Below, piece by piece: positions 32,379-42,929 of a DNA stretch of 64,000 nt. The translations under genes were made by a program, and so were the position numbers. The notes beneath the pieces are model-generated. The model did not search any database, was not told the DNA's origin, and saw nothing but the letters and a program-made list of their open reading frames with translations. Positions within the stretch are counted from its first letter, which is position 1. Every line of letters begins with the position of its first letter. The stretch is from assembly GCA_932294295.1 (NCBI GenBank), contig OW028576.1, positions 47,710,628 through 47,774,627 on the forward strand. Direction: 5' to 3'. The DNA comes from Alitta virens. Taxonomy: Eukaryota > Annelida > Polychaeta > Phyllodocida > Nereididae.

Positions 32379-32412
<34 letters not shown>

Positions 32413-32500
32413 CAAGCACTCGACTGAGATGTAGCTCACGAAGAGTGGATCAATCAGTCAATCAGTCAATCAGTCAATCAATCAGTAAATCAGTAAATCC

Positions 32501-32535
<35 letters not shown>

Positions 32536-32640
32536 CAAGCACTCGACTGAGATGTAGCTCATCAAGAGTGAATCAATCTGTCAATCAGTCAATCAATCAG
32601 TCAATCAATCAATTAATCAATCAATCAATAATTACAAGCA
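32295..32640. repeat. SINE-derived satellite with (AATC)n spacers
   Basis: Three units of about 110-120 bp. Each has a SINE-1-derived segment (ACTGAGATGTAGCTCA with AAGAGTG) followed by an expanded AATC/AGTC run. A fourth unit start (TTACAAGCACTT) is partial. The Ser/Ile/Asn/Gln-rich 108-codon frame over it is a repeat product. Confidence 0.8.
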
Positions 32641-32674
32641 CTTAAAACAAGGATGCATAATCCATCATACCCTT

Positions 32675-32795
32675 TTAATGCACCCTTTTTTCAGCAGCAC
32701 CCTTTTTCAGCAGCACCCTTTTCAGCAGCACCCTTTTCAGCAGCACCCTTTTTCAGCAGCACCCTTTTTCAGCAGCACCCTTTTTCAGCACCCTG
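32675..32795. repeat. 15-bp minisatellite (CCCTTTTTCAGCAGCA)
   Basis: About eight tandem copies of ACCCTTTT(T)CAGCAGC with one-base length changes in the T run. Confidence 0.9.
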
Positions 32796-33249
32796 CTTCA
32801 ATGGCCAACGCCGGAATAGCTCTGTTCTTATCCCAGGTTTAATCTCAGGGGTAAAATTGGGGATAATTAATTTCAAACTGGGGCCCCCTTGTGTGAAGAA
32901 AATGGGCTTCATGCACAAAGGCATTAGCTCTGCGCTTGTACCTTTCTTTAATGCATTCTGTAATGCATTTTAGCTGCACCTTAATGCATTTTAGCGGACT
33001 TAAATGCAATGTAATGCACTTGAATGACAGCTACATCCTGCCTGCTTAGAGGAGGTATATATGTAAGACTGAATTACAAGACAGACTAAGAGCTGTAATT
33101 TGCAAGAGTCTTAAATTCTCTTTAAAAGTCTCTTTCAAAGTCTCTCTGACTTTAAAGAGACTTTAGACTTTAATAAGCCCCCGAAACTATCTTCAATCTC
33201 TTGAGGGTTTTTAAGGATTTGAGTGAGGCAGACATGTTATCATTAAGTC

Positions 33250-33735
33250 TGAAAAGTTGTATTGTATTGTATATTGTATTGTATATTGTATTGTATTGTA
33301 TGTATTGTATATTGTATTGTATTGTATATTGTGTTGTGTTGTATTGTATTGTGTATTGTATTGTATAGGGCATATTGTATTGTGTTGTATTGTATTGTAT
33401 ATTATATTGGATAGTGCATATTGTATTGTATATTTATTGTATATTTATTTTATTGTATATTGTATTGTATTGTAGTACATATATTGTATATTGTATTGTA
33501 TTGTATTGTAGTACATATATTGTATATTGTATTGTATTGTATTGTAGTACATATATTGTATTGTATTGTAGTACATATATTGTATATTGTATTGTATTGT
33601 ATTGTAGTACATATATTGTATATTGTATTGTATTGTATTGTATTGTAGTACATATATTGTATTGTATATTGTATGGTATATTGTATTGTATTGTAGTACA
33701 TATATTGTACTATGTTGTGTTATGTTATGTTGGGC
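33250..33735. repeat. (TTGTA)n microsatellite with higher-order unit
   Basis: TTGTA/TATTG runs. From about 33470 on, the block GTAGTACATATATTGTATATT recurs every 45-65 bp, giving a higher-order pattern. The long Tyr/Cys/Ile/Val frames on both strands are repeat products. Confidence 0.95.
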
Positions 33736-34524
33736 TGTATCATTATAGCAAAAGTGACAGTCTTAGCTTCACTTCGGCCGATATAATTTTTCTCCATCCC
33801 ATAAAACACTATGTTGGACTCCTCACCATCCACATATGTTTATGTTCTTTGATCAGCAACTTAAATCTACCACAAAATATAATGTATACATTAAATTATA
33901 CAAGATCATCTGTGTTGTGTAACCTATGGAGAAAAAGTGATGTTGCTGTAACAATGTGTCTGTAAAATTAGATTATGGTTGAAAATTTAATTTAGGTCAT
34001 AATGAACTTAAAATTTTGGAAATCGGATGAAAATTGATGAAGTTATTTAATATGGGAACGAGACTAAATGCAGTGCTATATTTATCAGCGTCATTAACGT
34101 CTTCGACTCGCGACTCATTTTATGCATAACTCAATTTGGTCCGATTTTCAAAATTGAAATGTTATTACATAGGAAAATTTCTATTCCATCAGAATATGAG
34201 TTTGTTATACATTTGACAGTCCAATTGTAGCGGTGACGGCCCTTTTGCGGCGGCACGCATTCTTACTTTCCTTGACAAGAGCAACGTCTTGAGGAATGTC
34301 TTGAGAAACGTCTTCGATTGTTTTTTATTATAAATTTGTCAGTGAAAATTTAAATTTCTTTAGACCAGAATTTATTAGAGAAAAACTACAATCGTCCTTA
34401 ATCTGTTCTGTTCACATAAGGCTATAGGCCTAGCAACGTCCAATATACTTAGCAATGACCAAAATACACCCATATGCTGGAGAAAACTGAAACATTCTGA
34501 TTGGCTGACAGCAGCTGATCTGAT

Positions 34525-34790
34525 AACATTGTATTGTATTGTATTGCACTATGTTGGATTATGTAAACATTATTGTAATCTATTTTATTGTATTGTGTAT
34601 GTCTACTCTATTCTATTCTGTTCTAGTATGTTTTATTCTATTCTATTCTATTCTATTTATATTCGATTCTATTCTATTCTATTCTGTTCTATTCTATCCT
34701 ATTCTATTATGTTCTATTCTCTTCTGTTCTATTCTATTCTATCCTATTGTATTGTATTGTATTGTATTCTGTTCTGTTCTAGAGTACAAT
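34525..34790. repeat. (TTCTA)n / (TTGTA)n microsatellite
   Basis: Pentanucleotide runs of TTCTA and TTGTA interrupted by TTATATTCGATT. It adjoins the repeat fragment at 34415-34525, as the TTGTA array at 33250 also follows AT-rich repeat sequence. Confidence 0.9.
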
Positions 34791-34794
34791 GAAC

Positions 34795-35250
34795 TTTGAG
34801 GGACCCAGAGGAATTCATGGAAAGTATTTCAATTAATTGTTTGTGATTGAAATTTGTACAATTTCTTTTCAGACCAAATAAGGACTTCTAGATTCAACGG
34901 AGCCAAAAGGAGACTTAAGATACTACAGTGGAGACTTTGGAGATGAGGATTGAGACACTATGAGACATTAGGAGACTTTAGAGACTAAACAAAGACAGAA
35001 AAGTCTCCCTCGTTGCCTGATTACTGGGATTGGATTGCCTAAGAACTGTTATGGACACTCTGAGATTAAAGAGATACAGTTTCACAGAAATCGCAAATTC
35101 AATTGACCAAAATAGAAACAACTCAGGTCTGATTTATACCGAATGGAAATTTAACCAAATAGAAAACTTGTGAAGTTGATACAGGTTAAGTGGACATAAA
35201 TGCTGGATTATTAAATATTACTCGACTGAAGATGAATTCAAAGTTGCATT
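34795..35250. other. No firm gene; possible distal promoter sequence
   Basis: Unique-looking sequence with clustered GGAGACTT and GAGACATTAGGAGAC words near 34905-35000. No exon was identified. Confidence 0.4.
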
Positions 35251-35256
35251 AATAAT

Positions 35257-35420
35257 GTTGGAGAGATTTGATTGGTCAACTGGTGTATGACGTCATATGG
35301 ATTGGATTGTGATGTAACAATAAGAACATACCAATAATGTTGGAGAATATTGATTGGTCAATTGGTCAATTGGTCTGTGACGTCATGATGGATTGGACAG
35401 TGACGTCACAATAAGAACAT
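35257..35420 (+). repeat. Tandem duplication of about 80 bp carrying CRE sites
   Basis: Two units start AATGTTGGAGA (35257 and 35336). Both continue with TTGATTGGTCAA, TGACGTCAT, GGATTGGA and AATAAGAACAT. The second unit has an extra ATTGGTCA and one more TGACGTCA. ATTGGT is the CCAAT-box complement. Confidence 0.8.
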
Positions 35421-35888
35421 TACCATATTTGTTTGATATGTTTTATTGAACTTTCAGAAATACACGAAGATAAAGTCAAAGCAAATGCCAAAATTGCTTT
35501 CAAGATGGCTGTGCTATTTTACCCCCACTGACGATGTTACCGAACTGTCAGAATCACGTGACCATATTTGACATGTGACATGAACCAGAGAGGCATCATT
35601 TCACTTCAATGCGACTTGTCATGTGACCCGTAAACAAGAGGTTACCATGGAGACTGCTGTATGCTGTGACGTCATCGTGATTGTTGGATCATGAGAGAGC
35701 GGAATGTAATCTAGAACGTTTGAGAGGAACATTTTGTGTTAATACACTGTAGCTACAGAAAAATGGGATATATGAATCAATTATCATAATACACTTGAAA
35801 TTATCAATAACATTTATTATGAGGAGCTATATGTTGTTTACGTTATGACGTCATACAATAACAGACCCATTATTTGGAAATGACGTCA
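35288..35888. promoter_or_regulatory. Cluster of six perfect TGACGTCA (CRE) palindromes
   Basis: TGACGTCA occurs at 35288, 35378, 35401, 35667, 35846 and 35881. Chance expectation for a given 8-mer is about one per 65 kb, so the density is far above background even allowing for the local duplication. CREB/ATF family factors bind this sequence. CCAAT-type ATTGGT motifs lie among them. The cluster ends about 300 bp before the candidate signal-peptide exon, which suggests a cAMP- or stress-responsive promoter. Confidence 0.5.
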
Positions 35889-36185
35889 TACCACCATAAA
35901 GTAAAAAGCCAAAAAAAAAGCCATACTTTTCGAGTGTAAATGAAACTGGGACTTTTTGTGGAAATCATGTGCTAAATATTGCAGTATTTACCTGATATAT
36001 CTGTCCTGTATTTAGACTATGTTGCTGCCAGTTTCCATGGCAACACATCAGAATGTTGGATAAATATTTCATCGCCGGAAGTAACTGACTTCATTGTGGA
36101 ATCTTGGGACGTTGCAAGTCTCGCGAGATTGCAGTCTTGTCCGTGGCTTTGTGAGACCTTTCGTGACTTGGGAATTGTTGGCAAG

Positions 36186-36258
36186 ATGGATATGTTATTC
36201 CACCAGATGGCGCTTCATGCTATCGTCTGGAGTCTGCTGTATCTAATCACTGTCAGAG
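36186..36258 (+). CDS. Candidate first coding exon with signal peptide (uncertain)
   Basis: The ATG at 36186 lies in strong initiation context (A at -3, G at +4). It encodes 24 residues starting MDMLFHQ, followed by the hydrophobic ALHAIVWSLLYLIT, then VR and one base of the next codon. The exon would end at AG|GTGAGT, a consensus animal splice donor, leaving phase 1. This is the shape of a secreted or membrane protein start. The frame is open upstream to 35979, but that longer start lacks an N-terminal hydrophobic segment. The CRE cluster lies just upstream. A phase-compatible cysteine-rich candidate exon is at 55482. If both are real, the tRNA array lies antisense in a 19-kb intron. No family is recognised. 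Confidence 0.4.
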
Positions 36259-36309
36259 GTGAGTATAATATTAATTGAGTCAGATGTAAAATTTAGATTA
36301 GACTAGCAA

Positions 36310-36800
36310 ATAGGCTGACTGAATGACTGACTGACTGACTGTTTGACTGGCTGACTAACTGACCATCTGACTGACCAACTGACTGACTGAGTGGCTTCAT
36401 GACCACCTAACTGGCTGGCTGGCTGACTGACTGATTGCATCCCTGAGTGACTGATTGATTAACTGACGTGCTGGCTGCTTGACTGACTGACTGACTGACT
36501 GGCTTATTGACTGGCTGACTTACTGACTGAATAACTGACTGGCTGACTGACTGACTGACTGATTGACTGAATGACTGATTGGCTGACTGACTGACTGACT
36601 TATTGACTGACTGAATGACTGAATAACTGACTGGCTGACTGACTGACTGGCTTATTGACTGACTGGCTGATTGACTGAATGACTGACTGGCTGACTGACT
36701 GACTGGCTTATTGACTGACTGACTGACTGAATGACTGACTGGCTTATTGACTGACTTACTGAATGGCTGACTGACTGACAGACTTGCTGACTGGATGGAT
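36310..36800. repeat. (ACTG)n minisatellite
   Basis: GACTGACTGACTGGCTG-type tetranucleotides with regular TTATTGACTG and GAATGACTG variants, giving a higher-order period. The 149-codon minus-strand Ser/Gln/Val frame is a repeat product. It begins about 50 bp after the candidate donor at 36259. Confidence 0.95.
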
Positions 36801-36804
36801 GAAA

Positions 36805-37190
36805 AATAACAAAATGACCAATGTGACGAACAAACTAATAAAAATGACGCAGACAATAAAAAAATTGTTTTAGATTTTTTAAATAATGCTCGTCATCATT
36901 ATTTTCGCCCTTATGCCAATTCAATGAAGAGGTTGACAATGTTTAACAATTTAAATTTAACAGTTTAAATTTTTATAATTGTTGTGTCATTAAATAGCAC
37001 TAGTAATCATTATTACTCATGACTTTCTGTGAACTTCCTAACATAATATTCCAAATAAAAGCAAAGATATATTTTAAATAATGTGAATGTTTTGTAAAAT
37101 ACTTTGCAAATATTCTCAAGCAGTTAGCCATATTATGTGTCCTTAATGCCAAAATAATTCTTCAGATCTGTTGCAAAAATTGTCAGAATT
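36805..37190. other. AT-rich stretch, no gene seen
   Basis: Nothing supportable was found. Confidence 0.5.
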
Positions 37191-37196
37191 TCTTAC

Positions 37197-37352
37197 AAAG
37201 ACAGCAGCCACAATGGCAAATCGAAGCTGTGTATCGTGCTGCGTCTTTTCCCTTTGATGTCGGTGACATTCAAAGAAGACGGCCGTCATGACGCTTGCGT
37301 GACGTAACAATCTTAGGTAGGAGACGTCATCACGTTCTTCCCACGTGCTCAT
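37197..37352 (-). CDS. Candidate first coding exon, minus strand (weak)
   Basis: The frame from the ATG at 37352 encodes 52 residues starting MSTWEERDDV and ending RFAIVAAVF. It stops exactly at a GTAAGA donor-like site (phase 0). The DNA here is more GC-rich and varied in codon use than the surroundings. CACGTG and GACGTCAT words are present within it, so a regulatory island is an equally good reading. No domain is recognised and no second exon was found. Confidence 0.2.
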
Positions 37353-37464
37353 GACGCTGTCATTCTTGTAGTGTGATAAATGTACATGACCTCGCCATTT
37401 AGAATATCATCCTTGGTGCAAATGTTGCACTGGGTATAATGCTGAAGTTTTTTTAATAGATAAA

Positions 37465-37680
37465 TATTTGTCTCAATGCTACTGGGTTTGAAGCTTAGTC
37501 AGCTTATATGACCAGCTACCAGAGCTGACAGACATAATGATGAGATGATAAGGCTGCTTGGAGTCCACACCATGTTACACATTTGCTATATGGGTGGGGT
37601 ATTTTATTTGCCTCAGCATAGACACCGAGTACAAGGCACCTCCAATTTAACTGCTACCATTTAATATAACACACATTTTT
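37465..37680 (-). mobile_element. SINE-1 copy
   Basis: GTCTCAATGCTACTGGGTTTG, CTTGGAGTCCACACCATG, CAGCATAGACACCGAGTAC and GGCACCTCCAATTTAAC mark a well-preserved reverse copy without the head. Confidence 0.8.
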
Positions 37681-37684
37681 CACT

Positions 37685-38098
37685 CCCTGGTGAGCTCGGC
37701 AGAGAATTCAATGTCTTAATTGAAGTTTTTGAGTCCACACTATTCCATTAACGCCTTTTCACACCCTTTCATACCCCCTGCACTTCCATAAAGGTCTGTA
37801 CCCCTCTCATCACGTGACCTCATGACCCTTTCATCACTCGACTGCACCCCACTATAGAGTGCAGCACCTTACAAGGGCAGGGCTTGAAGCAGGGCGATTC
37901 GCTTGCCCCTCACATATTGTGCTTGAAAGGTCATTTGGTCTCTTACCAAGATGAATGACTCTTAATAGAACCCTGGGGTCATGAAAGACCAAAAGGGACA
38001 GAGAACCATACAGTAGGCCAGACAGCTAGACAGACAGAGGGAAGGACAGAGGGACAGATAGAGGGATAGCCAGTGGAAAAGTTAGACAGCGGGATGTG
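37685..38098. other. No firm gene
   Basis: Contains CACCCTTTCATACCCCCTGCA-like words and a GACAGAGGGA purine run near 38020-38060. No coding or transposon assignment was possible. Confidence 0.4.
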
Positions 38099-38099
38099 T

Positions 38100-38285
38100 G
38101 TGTGTGATTAGGGCTTTACGTCCTGTATTTCTGCACCAGTTGGGCTAATAAGGACAGGCAGAGACAATGGCAATGAGATGAAGGATGAATCAGCCATCCA
38201 AATTAGGCTTGACCGGGAATCGAACCCGGGACCCAGCGGTTTGAAGCTCAGAGCGCCACCTCTGAGCTAGGCCCCCGCCCTTAGA
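38100..38285 (-). mobile_element. SINE-2 copy
   Basis: The head at the right reads, on the minus strand, GGGGGCCTAGCTCAGAGGTG (A box) and GGGTCCCGGGTTCGATTCCC (B box), the best-preserved SINE-2 head in the window. The body carries GGATGGCTGATTCATCC and CTGCCTGTCCTTATTAGCCC. The TG-rich left end is its tail. Confidence 0.85.
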
Positions 38286-38289
38286 CAGC

Positions 38290-38950
38290 GGGATAAATAC
38301 GTAACAGTTACATTCCGAGTAGGAAGGAGTTAAACTAAGACTTCTATTGGTTAAATCTCGATGCAGAATTCCTGACTATGAGGGATATAAATAACTTATA
38401 TACTCCATTAGGCATATTTACTAATTTGTTTAAGTTTTCTTGTATGCACGAAAAGTAAAGTTTTTACTTCAGAGGGAGATATAATAACTATATTGTTCTT
38501 AGAGGGATACAACCAACGAAAATGTTAAAGATATCAGGGTGCAGTACAAAGAAGAGCTATGTACAGAAACAGAGATTGTTAGATAACAGATAAAGACTCT
38601 CTAAATGTTTCATGAATAGCCAAGCAGTCAAGATGTATCCTAACAAACTTCCCACATTAGCCTGAGGCATTCTTGGTCAAAAGGTGACATCATTGTTCAT
38701 TGCAATCTTGGAAGCAAATGTCATTTTCCAAGACCCCTGCAGCTGCCACATTAGGTGGTATAATTTGCTATGCATTGGACATGTCAGCTTATAATGGAAA
38801 CTGTGATGTATAGTCTAAGAGCAGAGGTTTAATACAAACTCTCCGAGTGAGGAAATGAAACAATTATATGTAGTAGAGATGACAAAGATTTAATGCTGCA
38901 TACCAATTGCACTTGGGCGTGTAATGTGGAGATGAATCAGAAAAGAAAGC
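38290..38950. other. No gene seen
   Basis: AT-rich sequence with GAGGGATATAAATAAC-like words that resemble the plus-strand part of the array unit near 39900. No supportable gene. Confidence 0.4.
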
Positions 38951-38953
38951 AAT

Positions 38954-39381
38954 TACATTGGCGACCAGAAGTTTACGTGCACTTAAGCGAGATGACATTG
39001 TGTTAAACGAAATTGTTGATAAAATCATCGAATAATAAGTTGCTAAAACCTTCGATAAAAATGAAAGAAAAACATAAGATTGATGGTGGTGGTTGTGGCT
39101 GTTACGTCATGTATTTCTGCACCTGATGGGCTAATTAGGACAGGCAGGGACCATGGCAATGAGATGAAGGATGAAACAGCCATCCAACTTATAGGCTCGA
39201 TCTGGAACCGAGCCCAAGACCCAGTAGTTGAAAGCCCAGCACGCTACCATTGAACTAGGCCCCCACCCTTATAAGAATTGATATTGGAATGTGAAGAATG
39301 GTTGTTGATTCAGAAAAGATGTGGATATCGCATTGAACTGTACACTGATCTAGTGTATGTAAACTTCTGGGTCCGACTGTA
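38954..39381. mobile_element. Tc1-like MITE containing a SINE-2
   Basis: The left end TACATTGGCGACCAGAAG and the inverted right end (minus strand) TACAGTCGGACCCAGAAG both run into TTTAC[AG]TACAC-type sequence, giving imperfect terminal inverted repeats of about 30 bp flanked by TA. CAGAAGTTTACATACACT is typical of Tc1-family termini. The interior is short and has no transposase; about 200 bp of it is an inserted SINE-2. Confidence 0.75.
39080..39275 (-). mobile_element. SINE-2 copy nested in the Tc1-like MITE
   Basis: The right side gives, on the minus strand, GGTGGGGGCCTAGTTCAATGG and GGGTCTTGGGCTCGGTTCC. The body has ATCCTTCATCTCATTGCCATG and GCACCTGATGGGCTAATTAGG on the plus strand. The tail is toward 39080 in GTGGTGGTTG. 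Confidence 0.8.
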
Positions 39382-39507
39382 CAGTTAAATCGATCCATCA
39401 ATCAAGAAAGCAAGGTGACAAGCAAATAACCCAATGAATATATCAATCAATTTTCAGTATTTAACTAATAAGGTAACAAACTGAATTAATGAAGCGATGG
39501 ATGACCG

Positions 39508-39716
39508 ACCAACCAACCAACCAACCAACCAACCAACCAACCAACCAACCAACCAACCAACCAACCAACCAAAAAACCAACCAACCAACCAACCAACCAA
39601 CCAACAAACCAACCAACCAACCAACCAACCAACCAACCAACAAACCAACCAACCAACCAACCAACCAACAAACAAACAAACCAACAAACCAACCAACAAA
39701 CCAACAAACCAACCAA
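39508..39716. repeat. (CCAA)n microsatellite, array unit 1
   Basis: CCAA/ACAA repeats of about 210 bp. The Gly/Leu/Val/Trp and Pro/Thr/Asn/Gln frames on the two strands are repeat products. It is followed by a SINE-1-like TTGTACTTGGTGACTATGC. Confidence 0.95.
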
Positions 39717-40132
39717 CGTGTTGGGAGTGTATTGACGATGCTGCTGCACTGGTGTCTTGTACTTGGTGACTATGCAGTGTAACTATATAACATAGAATAG
39801 TTCACAGGTCTCATTATACTTATACTTTTTTCCTTTCGTTCTGAGTGGAATATAACCAAACAAATGAGTATAAATATATCTGATGCAGTCTAAGTTAGTT
39901 ATATCGCTCATAGTCGGGAGTAAACTAACATTATGCCTTCATCGTAAGGGACATAACCCACAAAAATGGCAGTAAACTTCTTCCTATTTTGGATATAACT
40001 ATTACTTATTACATCTGTCTCTGAAAGCAGACCACGTAAGCCAATCAAGCTTCATACCAGTGGCATTCGTGCATTGTTGGCTTCTTGCCATACTAACCTC
40101 GCCTTTGTCAATGTTATTGGAAAAAAAAATTC

Positions 40133-40204
40133 AGGTTCCGCCGAGATTTGAACTCGGATCACTGGATTCAAAGTCCAGAGTGCTAACCATTACACCACGG
40201 AACC
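40133..40204 (-). tRNA. tRNA-Gln(UUG), array gene 1
   Basis: 72 nt with a complete cloverleaf on the minus strand. The acceptor stem GGTTCCG pairs fully with CGGAACC, with discriminator U, as usual for eukaryotic tRNA-Gln. The A box is TGGTGTAATGG and the B box GTTCAAATC. The anticodon loop CTTTGAA lies on the stem CTGGA/TCCAG. No CCA is encoded and no intron is present. A T9 run just downstream (minus strand) is a good RNA polymerase III terminator. Confidence 0.95.
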
Positions 40205-41035
40205 CGCATGAAGTTCGAGCATCTGTTGTAATTTCATTAAATAATGTTTATTAAACACATTGGCCACTTCATGTCATACATCACTGACATGAACACATGT
40301 TGTGGACCTTGAAAATGTTCATGAGGTTTACAAGCTTGTTTTATTTTTATGGCTACACTATTAGCAAGTAATCATCAGGTGCAGAAGAAGATTTTCTAAA
40401 TTTGTAAATAATCTTCTAGATAGCCCATTACAATGCTTAATTTGATTATATCTTTAATATGTAAGTTATTTATTCCCTCATCTCACACACCTACTATGGT
40501 CTGTTACTGTACAAGTTATAGGATTTCTGTATCTGTAATCTCTATAACATTTCTTCAAAAGCTAAAAACTATGTTCATCAATGTATATTCTGCAATGATA
40601 ATTATTGTCTGTTTTAAAGGCTACTGGTTCGTGAACTGCCTATTCTAATGATCAACCAGAAGAAGCACTGCCCGTACATTGCTCTACCTAAAAGGTGATC
40701 TTTACACTGCTATCTGTCCATCTGTGCATAACTTAGCTTGGTATCTAAAATGTTAGATTCCTATGAGATGTTATGTAGCTCATAGAAAGAGTGTCATGAA
40801 TCATAATCAGGATCAAGGATTCAATAGACTCCCCAATCATAAACGGTCAAGGTTTTCGTAGAGGTATGATCACTTTGAGTACCCTCTAGTTTTAGTTTTT
40901 GGTAATATGTATTGATTGCTAATGTTTTATCCTTTGATTATGATAGGAAGAAAATGATACAGAAAATGACTATGTGTTATGTATGTTGAGACTGTTTACA
41001 CTTGTGGGAGAAAGTGAACGGAAGAAAAGAATTAC

Positions 41036-41107
41036 AGGTTCCGCCGAGATTTGAACTCGGATCACTGGATTCAGAGTCCAGAGTGCTAACCGTTACACCA
41101 CGGAACC
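41036..41107 (-). tRNA. tRNA-Gln(CUG), array gene 2
   Basis: 72 nt, same scaffold as gene 1 with anticodon loop CTCTGAA. The acceptor stem is fully paired. The D-loop reads AACGG instead of AATGG, a neutral-looking change. Downstream TTTT is present on the minus strand. The right flank carries CTGCAAATCTGTTGTAATTA, shared with other copies and possibly part of the upstream promoter context. Confidence 0.95.
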
Positions 41108-41719
41108 TCCATGATACCTGCAAATCTGTTGTAATTATAATATCAATATGCGGATATTAATATAATCTACATCCCGTCATAATACAAGATGACAGGCAGG
41201 AAACATGAGTCAATATCAAGGATTGTTCTATTTTTACTCACCGCTAAACATAGTTTATTGGTAGGTTGCATTGCAAAACAGTAAGCTTTTGTATTGCATG
41301 TGTGCATTAGTCTTGGCTTGGGCGATGGATTGTATTTATTGTCCCAGCCTTGTCATCTTATCATTATGTCTGCCTATGGCAGCTGGTCATATAAGTTGCA
41401 AAAAGTAATATCATTGTGACTAATATTATTGTAAAGACTAGTTGTAATGTCAACATTGGCATTGCATACACAATTACACATTGTACATGAAATTCAACTT
41501 CTATATTATCAGTGACAGAATTGCACAGTTTATTATTAACTCTTTCTTCCAATCGAACGTTTCTAAATCTTCCAATTTTGACATTAATTGACGATATCCC
41601 TGCTTTACAGACAACAGTTATTTATTCCCTCATCTCAATTACCTCCTGGAGTCGGTTACTGTACAAGTAATCGTATTTCTATATCTTTGGTAACTCTTTC
41701 ACATTTCTTTTAAAAATCT

Positions 41720-41908
41720 GTGTCTGTTTTTGCTTACCAATTTATATTCTTCAATGATATTGGTTGTTTCAAAAGGGTACAACTGCCTGAAGTGCCTGTT
41801 CTAAGCAATCTGTTCATAACTGAGCTTGGTATGCGCTTGGATGAACCAGAGAAGGATTGGAAACTTCGATACTTCAAAGGTTCACACTGCGTTTCGCTGC
41901 CGTCCTAA
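41720..41908 (+). other. 62-codon frame repeated in each array unit (doubtful)
   Basis: The frame starting MSVFAYQF is present at 41720, 45655 and 49421 with one to three substitutions. It has no recognised domain. Conservation is no better than in the flanking noncoding sequence, so it is explained by recent duplication. The older paralogous module at 40540-40750 has no matching open frame, which argues against coding. Confidence 0.15.
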
Positions 41909-42929
41909 TGACCAATTGAAAATGCTGTAATATGAGTCAGTTTTACAACTCCCCCTGACTGATTCCACGGGGAAACAATAGAAAGGGGTGCAAAGTATGG
42001 GCTGACATGCATATCTTGCCTCTATACTCAGTATGTAAGCTTGACTTTTTGCCAGACGTTTGAAATGTTATATCTGTAGGCATCTCAATATTCGGATAAG
42101 TAACAAATCATAACAGTGACTCTGTGACATGAACAGGTAGGGCATTGTTGCAGTCTGTATTGATCATTTAGAACAGAAAAACAAGCATGTTTTCATCAAA
42201 TGTAGTATGACACATCTGGGCACATCCACGGAAAAAAACGTGTCTTTAAAGGTCTGTATCTCAGTTCGACACACTTTTGACAATAACTTTCTTACTATTA
42301 GGCCTAGAAATTCAGTAAAAATACCTTAAGAATCCTTGGATCATGCGAAATGTAGTGAGAGTAGTATTTAATTGCTGCTGATGCAGGGCATCACTGATGA
42401 GGGGTGCACTCACTGAAGCGCAGTGTGAACATCAAATACACTATGTATTTAAGGAAGCAGCAGGGGTCCTTGGGCCAGCTCTGGGCGAATTTGACTCTTC
42501 TTAATTCACCTAATAATGAATATTGTTTTATTACTTTCGAAGTGTTCAATCCTCTAGTTCATCCAAGGTATGCGACAGTGAGATTCCTATAAGGAGTTAT
42601 GGAGCTACTGGAGAAAGCTTTCTAAGTGTTTGCGAATCATTCTCAGGATCCAGGATCCAATAAACTTCCCAAACATATACATTCAAGGTCTTGGTGCAAG
42701 TATGATCTCATGGATTACCCTCTAGTTTTAGTTTTTACCACTTATCCAAAAGATGTATATTAGTTTAAAAAATAGTTTAATGCTATGTTAGGTGGGTTAT
42801 TAAATTCTTTACCTTTGACATTGTCTTTGAATAAAACAGGCCAAGAATGATGCAAAAGATCAATAAATGCAATGTTGTTTTTAAGCAGATTCATACTGTC
42901 ATTGACAGTGAACAAAGGAAAATAATTTC

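Noticed and set aside
32319..32645. Direct repeats with regular spacing, CRISPR-like at first sight
   Set aside because: The spacers are AATC runs, the repeats derive from a SINE and the context is eukaryotic. The same reasoning excludes the 105-bp array at 53424.
35979..36185. Longer start for the candidate exon, adding 69 codons upstream
   Set aside because: The extension has no N-terminal signal sequence and would bury the hydrophobic segment. The ATG at 36186 has better context and places the hydrophobic run at the N-terminus.
39454..39782. Gly/Leu/Val/Trp repeat and Pro/Thr/Asn/Gln repeat frames
   Set aside because: They are translations of the CCAA tract; the same artefact occurs at 43430-43765, 47365-47592 and 50053-50328.
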